From: Paragorgia papillata
Lineage: Eukaryota > Cnidaria > Anthozoa > Scleralcyonacea > Coralliidae
Assembly: GCA_035771165.1 (NCBI GenBank)
Contig: JAWNZC010000276.1
Location: forward strand, 1,003,109-1,067,108
DNA: 64,000 nucleotides
Direction: 5' to 3'
Each line of letters starts with the position of its first letter. Within the stretch, counting starts at the first letter, position 1. Below the pieces are notes generated by a model. The model searched no databases, had not been told where the DNA came from, and worked only from the letters and a program-made list of their open reading frames with translations. This document shows, piece by piece, positions 56,590-64,000 of this stretch. The translations under genes and the position numbers were made by a program.

Positions 56590-57560
56590 CTAAATTACTA
56601 GGTATTCATGGATTGACCAGGCGGGACGCGTAATCTATTACATGAATATCAAGCATATTATTTTCATAAAAGCCATTGAGTCGGACACTAGAGTATAAAG
56701 GAAATATTTGCAAGCGAATCGGATTTTTGTGTCTTCCATCTGTCCGGTTTATGTCGTAATTGAGAATGTAAATAATGCGAATACCTTATTAAATGTGGCT
56801 AAATGTAATTTAGGCAAGGTAAAAAAGGAGACAATGCTAGTCAGCGGTCACTCACGATAGTATGTGGGAATTATATCAGCGCTCATCAAAGTCTTGTCAG
56901 CGTGGTCTGAGCTTCACTTGCGCTCATCAAAGTCTTGTCAGCGTGGTCTGAGCTTGACTGGTTTTGCGCGCGCTATCTATTATTAGATATTTGGTCAGTG
57001 GTCACTCATTATAATATGTGGGGATTATCTCAGCGCTCACCAAAGTCTTGTCAGCGTGGTCTGAGCTTGACTGGTTTTGCGCGCGCTGTTTAGTGACCCA
57101 CCCACCCACCCACTCCTGATAGAATGCAAGGGTAAGTATATATATTTCCACTGCTTTGACAGTGTGACTGGTGCCTGGAGGTGGGCTGTGGCGGGGTTGG
57201 CCATGGTTACCTCTGATCAAGGGGTGGTTCCCCCTGTGGCTTGGCACCAACCCTCCAATAACTTCAATTGGCGATCCATTTTTATGAAAACTAACATAAC
57301 CTAAGGCAAAGAGGTGGTCTGTCTTTGCATATGGGAAAGATCTAAGTACAGCTACCCACTATAGGGCATATAGCTGTTATAGGTATCACATTCAAGAGTG
57401 CGAGTCTCAGTAAGCGCTGCTCTTCGCCAAGTTCATGATGACGGATCTAGTAAGAGAGACACGGTGGAAGGCATAAAAATTGTGATTATACCCTCGCGTC
57501 CGACTCAATGGCTTTTATGAAAATAATATGCTGGGCTTTGATAATCATAATTAAACTACT
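56590..57560. mobile_element. Unit 2 copy of the minisatellite-bearing element
   Basis: Collinear with 31510-32659. It differs chiefly in the minisatellite, which has about three units plus a partial duplication (56880-57085). Confidence 0.6.
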
Positions 57561-57994
57561 AGGTACTTTAAACATTTATTCTCTAATCGATATCCTTTTA
57601 TTCATTTCTTTTAATTTTTTAAACAACATTGTATATTATTTAATCTTTTTAACTCTGTTTTAATCCATGAAATAAAATTTTTTATCGGAATTTTTGAAAT
57701 TCGTAAGGATTATCATGAAAATGAAAAAATAAAATAGATATTTGGGGATTGTGAGACTGGAACTAGTTCGCGTTCTATTTTGCGGAGTAAAATTGGTCAC
57801 CCAGCAACAATAATTTTATCAGAAATTTTGCGTGGCTTCGCCTCATTACTTTAGAAAGTGAATTTCCTCCACTGGTTAAACTGACATATGCTAGGAATTT
57901 TTTGTGAAGGTCAACCTAAGTTTCGAGATAAAGTTTACTAGATATAATATAAGTACTATTTACAATATTCGTGACCGTGTTGTATGTATATATA
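57561..57994. other. Intron sequence, nothing recognised
   Basis: AT-rich, nearly identical to 32660-33093. Confidence 0.5.
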
Positions 57995-58100
57995 TATATA
58001 TATATATATAAGTGAGTTATGGTTCACGAAATGTTAGAGAGTGCTCAATATCATATAGATAGAGCAAAATACAAAGTATAAAGTATAGTTTTACCTTAAA

Positions 58101-58147
58101 GTCTTCGCTACCAGAGGTTTCACCCTAAACGGGATCATCAGGCGACT
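58101..58147 (-). ncRNA. Hammerhead ribozyme of PLE copy B
   Basis: Same fold as in copy A, on minus: stem I TCGC/GCGA, CTGATGA, CCC/GGG, GAA, ACC/GGT; the cleavage-site base is A. Confidence 0.75.
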
Positions 58148-58750
58148 GGAAAATATCGGTTAGTGGGCTGCTTAAATGCGTTAGTTGGGGCGTGGGTGTG
58201 GGCGTCGAAACGTCCGGCGCATTCATTTGGAGCGTGGGTGTGGGCGTCGAAACGTTGCGCGCATTCCTTTGATTGTTTAGGTTGTTGATCCGAAATCTAT
58301 TTTTGTGCCGACACGTCGAAACTATTTCTGATCTTTTGTTTAGTAAGAGTTGTTTGTCTGCCTTCATGATGAAAAGTTTTTCGTCCAAACATAAATTGCA
58401 TCTTTTTTATCCTCCCGTGTAAGAAATTGAGTGTTTTAGTATAGACCAGGTTATGTCGAAACTTTGGGTTTTTTCTTTTAGATTCCAAATGTATTTCGAA
58501 AGTTCCGTCTCATTTGAATACTTTTTATTCTGGAAAGATTTAGTATGGTTACGATATCGCTCTTTAAATGTACTTGCTGTCATGCCAATGTATTGCTTGG
58601 TGATGTTCGTGTTGCTTATGGAAATAGATGCCTTGTATACTATGTTGTTTGTCATGCATTGCCCACGTAGGGGGCAATTGTCCTTAATCCTGCCAATTGC
58701 AACTGCTTGTAACTATGCTTCGTGGCTTGCTTTTCCTGATTGTGCGTGAA
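58125..58750 (-). pseudogene. PLE copy B GIY-YIG endonuclease
   Basis: Frames at 58407-58655, 58297-58488 and 58125-58388 (minus) together show 'NIVYKASISIS', 'QYIGMTASTFKERYRNHTKS', 'ELSKYIWNLKEK', 'LDEKLFIMKADKQLLLNKRSE' and 'CRHKNRF'. Frameshifts separate them. Confidence 0.83.
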
Positions 58751-59255
58751 TTATGTTTCGTGATAATAGACTTGACGTTGTTCATGCAACTATAGCTAAT
58801 CTTGACTGTGTTTCTGTTAAAAGGTTTGTGAAGCTTGTGTCCTGGTGGAAAGTGCTTGTCAATAAGGCTAAGAAAGTTGCGTCCTATGTTTGTTTTGACA
58901 TTTCTGTTAAATGGAGGGTTAAACCAGATGATATTGCGGCGTCTATTTCTGCGTGTTTGCTGTGGTGCTTCTTGTGTGTAGTTTAGCTCATGGTTGAAAT
59001 TGCTGCGCCTTAATGCATCTTGGTAAATTGGTGCGGTTTGATGGAATGTCCGCTCGTCAGACGAGAGGAGGGAAATGCGCTTGTTGATTGATGTAGGTAG
59101 CTGTCTTAAAATGCTTGGTGGGTGGTTTGATTGCTTGTTTATGTATAATGGATCGTCATTGGGCTTTCGATAAAAGGTTTGTATTTTCCATTGCTTAGGT
59201 CGAAAGTGACGTCTAAAAAGTTTACTGAAATTAAATTTGCTTCTGCCGTGATTTT

Positions 59256-59766
59256 TTAGCCAAACTGTTCGAAACTTTTGTGAAGATTTTTTCTTGTTTT
59301 GTCTGCCAATCGTGCGGTCTTATTTTTTAGTACTGCCAATCCGTCGTCTCTATATAGGCCAATATTTTGGTTGCCAAACTTTTTCCCTAGGTCGTTTAGA
59401 ATGAAAAGGCCTACTAGTTCGCATACTTCAGCGCCGTCATAGCTACCCATGGTAACATCAAATAAACTGTTGCTGTCTTTTTTTATCCACGGTTTTTCGT
59501 TGTTGAAAAGGAGCGATTTTCTAGCGTGTTTTATTATTGAAATGTCACTTTCGGTAATAATAGCCAAATTTCTGGCCCAAGATAATGCTTGGTCCAGAAG
59601 GTCTTCAGAAATTGAAGGGTAGAAATTAACAATGTCAAACGAAATGAAGGTGTGTCTGTTTTTCTCTTCAATGTTGCCAAACCATTCGATTACTTCTTGT
59701 GTGCTTCTCCATTGATTTACGTTCAAAATGTTCCTTAACTTAGAGTTGATTTTATCAAGAATTACG
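59256..59766 (-). pseudogene. PLE copy B reverse transcriptase (best preserved)
   Basis: A long frame with 'ILDKINSKLRNILNVNQWRS', '[20 protein letters not shown]', '[15 protein letters not shown]', '[20 protein letters not shown]' and 'GLYRDDGLAVLKN' (catalytic DD near 59342-59360). Intact through the palm, then a stop after 'KSFEQFG'. 5'-truncated exactly at the B/C junction. Confidence 0.87.
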
Positions 59767-59817
59767 TAGCTCAGCAAAGTAATTCTTGATAAAATCAACT
59801 CTAAGTTAAGGAACATT

Positions 59818-60540
59818 TTGAACGTAAATCATTGGAGAAGCACACAAGAAGTAATCGAATGGTTTGGCAACATTGAAGAGAAAAACAGACACACCTTCAT
59901 TTCGTTTGACATTGTTAATTTCTACCTTCAATTTCTGAAGACCTTCTGGACCAAGCATTATCTTGGGCCAGAAATTTGGCTATTATTACCGAAAGTGACA
60001 TTTCAATAATAAAACACGCTAGAAAATCGCTCCTTTTCAACAACGAAAAACCGTGGATAAAAAAAGACAGCAACAGTTTATTTGATGTTACCATGGGTAG
60101 CTATGACGGCGCTGAAGTATGCGAACTAGTAGGCCTCTTAATTCTAAACGACCTAGGGAAAAAGTTTGGCAACCAAAATATTGGCCTATATAGAGACGAC
60201 GGCATTGGCAGTACTAAAAAATACGACCGCACGATTGGCAGACAAAACATAAAAGATCTTCACAAAAGTTTCGAACAGTATTGCTTAAAAATCACGGCAG
60301 AAGCAAATTTTATTTCAGTAAACTTTTTAGACGTCACTTTCGACCTAAGCAATGGAAAATACAAACCTTTTCGAAAGCCCAATGACGATCCATTATACAT
60401 AAACAAGCAATCAAAACCACCCACCAAGCATTTTAAGACAGCTACCTACATCAATCAACAAGCGCATTTCCCTCATCTCGTCTGACGAGCGGACATTCCA
60501 TCAAACCGCAACTATTTACCAAGATGCATTAAGGCGCAGC
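59818..60540 (+). pseudogene. PLE copy C reverse transcriptase
   Basis: '[15 protein letters not shown]', '[10 protein letters not shown]', then after a one-base loss '[20 protein letters not shown]' and '[13 protein letters not shown]', 'VNFLDVTFDLSNGKY'. Broken at the motif A region and after YRDDG. Confidence 0.85.
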
Positions 60541-60755
60541 AATTTCAACCATGAGCTAAACTACACACAAGAAGCACCACAGCAAACACGCAGAAATAGA
60601 CGCCGCAATATCATCTGGTTTTTAACCCTCCATTTAACAGAAATGTCAAAACAAACATAGGACGCAACTTTCTTAGCCTTATTGACAAGCACTTTTCCAC
60701 CAGGACACAAGCTTCACAAACTTTTTAACAGAAACACAGTCAAGATTAGCTATAG

Positions 60756-61391
60756 TTGCTCGTGATGAACAACGTCAAGTCTATTATCACGAAACATAAT
60801 TCACGCACAATCAGGAAAAGCAAGCCACGAAGCATAGTTACAAGCAGTTGCAATTGCAGGATTATGGACAATTGCCCCCTACGTGGGCAATGCATGACAA
60901 ACAACATAGTATACAAGGCATCTATTTCCATAAGCAACACGAACATCACCAAGCAATACATTGGGCATGACAGCAAGTACATTTAAAGAGCGATATCGTA
61001 ACCATACTAAATCTTTCCAGAATAAAAAGTATTCAAATGAGACGGAACTTTCGAAATACATTTGGAATCTAAAAGAAAAAACCCAAAGTTTCGACATAAC
61101 CTGGTCTATACTTAAAAACACTCAATTTCTTACACGGGAGGATCAAAAAGATGCAATTTATGTTTGGACGAAAAACTTTTCATCATGAAGGCAGACAATC
61201 AACTCTTACTAAACAAAAGTTCAGAAATAGTTTCGACGTGTCGGCACAAAAATAGATTTCGGATCAACAACCAAAACAATCAAAGGAATGGCGCGCAACG
61301 TTTCGACGCCCACACCCACGCTCCAAATGAATGCGCCGGACGTTTCGACGCCCACACCCACGCCCAAACTAACACATTTAAGCAGCACTAA
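60756..61391 (+). pseudogene. PLE copy C GIY-YIG endonuclease
   Basis: 'CNCRIMDNCPLRGQC', 'MTASTFKERYRNHTKSFQNK', 'SKYIWNLKEKTQSFDITWSI', 'LDEKLFIMKADNQLLLNKSS' and 'CRHKNRF' in successive frames. Confidence 0.83.
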
Positions 61392-61403
61392 CCGATATTT
61401 TCC

Positions 61404-61451
61404 AGTCGCCTGATGATCCCGTTTAGGGTGAAACCTCTGGTAGCGAAGACT
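61404..61451 (+). ncRNA. Hammerhead ribozyme of PLE copy C
   Basis: Same structure as in copies A and B, with A at the cleavage site (GGTA then GCGA). Confidence 0.75.
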
Positions 61452-61501
61452 TTAAGGTTAAAAAACTATACTTTATACTTTGTATATATATATATATATA
61501 T

Positions 61502-61662
61502 AGTTTCACGCGGGGCGATCTTCAGGCGCCCCGCGTGAAACTGACAGTTGCGACACTCAACATTTTGAGGTAAGCCCACTTAAACTACACTATATTCGCT
61601 CTCCCTTTATGGTATTGAGCACTTTCCGACATTCCGTGAACAAAATCACACGTGCTCGTTTG
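61502..61662. mobile_element. PLE terminal remnant with foldback hammerhead, unit 2 copy
   Basis: Matches 33116-33276, including the perfect 15-bp hairpin. Present in both units, so older than the duplication. Confidence 0.65.
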
Positions 61663-61669
61663 TATATAT

Positions 61670-61701
<32 letters not shown>

Positions 61702-61764
61702 CGTGTGTAATTTGTTTATACAATTTAATTGTTATTTGGTGCGTTCACATGGAGTGTACTTAGG

Positions 61765-61894
61765 CCTATGTCAAACGTCGCTCTTCTCATGCGCCGAACC
61801 TAATAATGCAAATCAGCATAAACAAAGGTTTAGCTCATTATCATTAGGTTTGGCGCATGAGAAGAGCGACGTTTGAGATGAGCCTTAGACTGGG
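61765..61894. mobile_element. 128-bp foldback MITE, unit 2 copy
   Basis: Matches 33387-33514. Confidence 0.85.
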
Positions 61895-63131
61895 CATATT
61901 CCCTCCAAGCAGCTAATAATGAGCTGCCACTTACGTTGAGGTGGCCTGAAATTAGTGCACAAATTTTGTGTTTTACGTTCATTAATATTTATACAGCAAT
62001 GTTTATTGGATGATTGTTCATTAAAACCAAAAATAAAATGTGTTCAGCAAGCGTGAAGGTGCACATGCAAACGTGAACAAAAACACAGAACAAAGACTTT
62101 GACCGCGTTTCCAGACAATTTATTTTTAGGGACTATGGATTAGGTTTGCACTAAGACTGTACTCACGCTATAGATTAGTGTGGCTCAGGGACTTTCAGTA
62201 ATTAAAATACGATTTTTGACAAAACAATATTAACTAAACATACAGCAAACTCCTATTTCATATAAACCACCTCATTTTCAGTTCAAATTCAGTTTGATAG
62301 TGTTCACGTGATGAAGTCCAATCCAAGTTCTTTCTCACTCCACCTCCATCAGATTCAGTTCAAAACCAATCACACTAGTGAACTCGAATAAAACATATTC
62401 CAAAAAATAATACCATCCTGAAAAAATAAGGCGGAAATATTGTGAAATTATATGGTTATATAGGTGGGTTTTTGCTAGTTGTAACTCAGACTGCTTTTGG
62501 TTCATTTATGGTCACGTGTGATTAGACAAATCAAAGTTTTCCCGCGCGGGCAATATGTGCAAACAATTGCTTAGTGAAAAGTCTAGCTAAACAGCCTAAA
62601 CCAAGCAAACTCATCCAACGAAAACCCAGCTAGTACTCAAGCACTGATTCCCTCGCGTGGAAAACATTTAGTTTTGGTTTTCCCTCGAGTCGAATGTTTC
62701 ATCTCGACTTTCGTCTCGCGACTAAACACTAAGTCTTTTTATATTACAACTCTATTTCGCAAAGTCAATCTTGAGACAAGTAAAAGGTATAATTATACGC
62801 TTGCACTTTGAAATAAAGTCAGAAATATTACGAATTTCACAGTAGTTCCACTTGTTTTAACTCATATTCATTGAGGTTTTTCAGGCAAGGCATTATTTTT
62901 TTGAATATGTGTGTATTCTATCTAAACTTTTTCAAATTGTTGGCTGCATTGGTCTTTGTGTTTTGGTGGGACTTGCTATCCGAGATCAGTTATATTGTAC
63001 CAAATCATGCAGTTCTGATATAGTCTAAAAGAGCGGATTTATTGCCGTATAATTATTAGCTATGCATCGAGATCACTGAAACTAATGATGTCATAAATTA
63101 ACCAGTTCGTGTATTTTTCTTCTTTGCCAAG

Positions 63132-63440
63132 GTAATGCTGGTGAGACCTCACTTGCTTATCACAATGGAGAACATGAAGTTTAGCACTAAAGACTAAAGA
63201 TGGATGGACAAAAGGGATGGCAAACCTCATGTGCTGTGTGAAATTCAAAGGGTGCATGGGTTGGTACAATTAGCTGTCATACCTCCAACTTGAATCTGGT
63301 TTGTTTGTTGTTTTATACCTTCGTTGGTCTAAACACCAGAAACATGCTCAAGGGCGTTATCTGGTTATTACTGGCAAAGGACACGACTATTCTTTAAAGA
63401 AGTCTGAAATGAAAGGGTTCAGAGGCCACGTCACTTTTAG
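63132..63440 (+). pseudogene. FReD gene copy 2, terminal FReD exon (heavily disrupted)
   Basis: Recognisable at the DNA level against 34701-34969, with acceptor and TAG in place. It is 309 nt instead of 269, with about 40 extra bases destroying the frame. Located in the insertion-rich block, so probably a sequence-quality problem rather than true decay. Confidence 0.75.
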
Positions 63441-63896
63441 ACGATCACAGTTCTCACAAAACAACTTCCTTATTAGAGAAAAACTTACTATTAATTATAA
63501 CATGCATGCATGTCGTAGTACTTTTGTATAGCATTTTAAATTTTTGTAGACCTTAAGGGACCATTCCTTTCCGTTTTTGTTTTAACTACTATTTCGTTTT
63601 AAATTAGTCATTTTAATATCGAAAAAATAGCCGTACTGCGCATTGGATATATTACGTTAGCATGATTATATATATATATATATATAAAGGTAATCTGAGA
63701 TGAAAGAGGGGATTGATCAGTACCATAGAGTTTCCCAAAGTTAGCGGATCGCCCCAGAAAAAGTAGACGACTAACTTGAGAGTCAACTCGTTTACATTTA
63801 ACCGATGTATCTTTTTATCTCATGAAAAAGACTGCTTACGATCAGTAATGAAACTAGACCTTATTCCTCTATTAGCCATAAACCCTTGACCGTCTC

Positions 63897-64000
63897 TGAA
63901 AACCCGGTTATATAAAACTGCATTTAATATAAGGTTTTGATAATAACATTGCACCAGTTGAAATTCGTGTCCTTGTGCAGTCGAAACCCCTAGTAAACGG
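63897..64000. repeat. Start of array unit 3 (partial)
   Basis: The last ~100 bases match the beginning of units 1 and 2 (the 'aatataaggtttt' and 'cagtcgaa' blocks), with several extra inserted bases. At least three array units therefore exist; the third is cut by the window edge. Confidence 0.85.

Larger units (their letters stand above)
58010..59766 (-). mobile_element. Penelope-like element copy B
   Basis: Reverse orientation; the RT begins at the 59766 junction and the 3' end meets a (TA)n tract at 57990-58009. The most complete 3' end in the window: 70 bp beyond the hammerhead ('gagcactctctaacatttcg') that copies A and C lack. Head to head with copy C. Confidence 0.9.
59770..61484 (+). 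mobile_element. Penelope-like element copy C
   Basis: A near-identical inverted mate of copy B starting at the same RT position. It ends in a (TA)n tract at 61484-61500 that continues into 'tagtttcacgcgg', the sequence following the unbroken tract in unit 1. Confidence 0.9.
35397..63896. repeat. Tandem segmental duplication, unit 2
   Basis: Second array unit, about 28.5 kb against about 35.4 kb for unit 1. It carries a full set of exons of the PAN-EGF-FReD gene plus its own PLE, Ty3/gypsy and RecQ remnants. The start is placed where the sequence following 'gaaaccacgatata' matches window position 1 onward. Confidence 0.92.
62515..64000. other. Insertion-rich, probably unpolished sequence
   Basis: Compared with 34142 onward in unit 1, extra bases appear every 10-20 nt (for example 'ccctcgcgtggaaaac' for 'cctcgcgggaaac'). 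The block is about 10% longer than its counterpart, while the preceding 700 bp are nearly indel-free. The pattern is like raw long-read error. Confidence 0.8.

Overview
The window is AT-rich animal genomic DNA: genes split by GT-AG introns, many foldback elements, and no prokaryote-like gene packing. Its only clear host gene encodes a secreted protein with a signal peptide, a PAN/apple-like region, four calcium-binding EGF-like repeats and a C-terminal fibrinogen-related domain (FReD). That protein class, together with hammerhead-bearing Penelope-like retroelements (PLEs) and many short TA- and TTAA-target MITEs, suggests a cnidarian, probably an anthozoan. This is an inference from content; no marker gene fixes the species.

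The large-scale structure is a head-to-tail segmental array. Unit 1 runs from 1 to about 35396, unit 2 from about 35397 to 63896, and unit 3 starts at about 63897. Each unit carries a ~3.5-4.2 kb conserved non-coding block, a divergent transposon-filled block, and one copy of the SP-PAN-EGFx4-FReD gene on the plus strand. Copy 1 exons lie at 22052-22297, 23997-24230, 28621-28654, 28849-28965, 29508-29618, 29802-29924, 30047-30157, 30647-31029 and 34701-34969. Copy 2 exons run from 48103 to 63440. Both copies carry frameshifts, mostly at different positions. Sequence from about 62515 to the end is full of small insertions relative to unit 1, so many lesions in copy 2 could be assembly errors rather than decay.

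The rest is mobile DNA. Unit 1 has nested hAT-like elements with a zinc-finger exon (3657-6579), a palindrome with hammerhead cores on both arms (7262-7476), a RecQ-like helicase exon (8999-9613), a pogo-like element inside another MITE (9947-11306), a CR1/L2-like reverse transcriptase (11298-12504), and a 3.9 kb foldback with >1.3 kb arms (13592-17527). It also has a Tc1-like MITE (20366-20826), a 1.4 kb GGTAC minisatellite in intron 1, a PLE fragment (24345-25019) and a second non-LTR retrotransposon (25408-27996). Unit 2 has a TTAA-flanked MITE (37917-38367), a non-LTR fragment (39817-40310), a RecQ pseudogene fused to a Ty3/gypsy pol fragment (42005-44215), and three PLE copies (54361-56222; 58010-59766 and 59770-61484 head to head).

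The most interesting signal is that the PLE copies sit inside (TA)n tracts in introns of the FReD gene. Unit 1 supplies pre-insertion 'empty' sites for two of these insertions. Several PLE ends carry complete type I hammerhead ribozyme folds.
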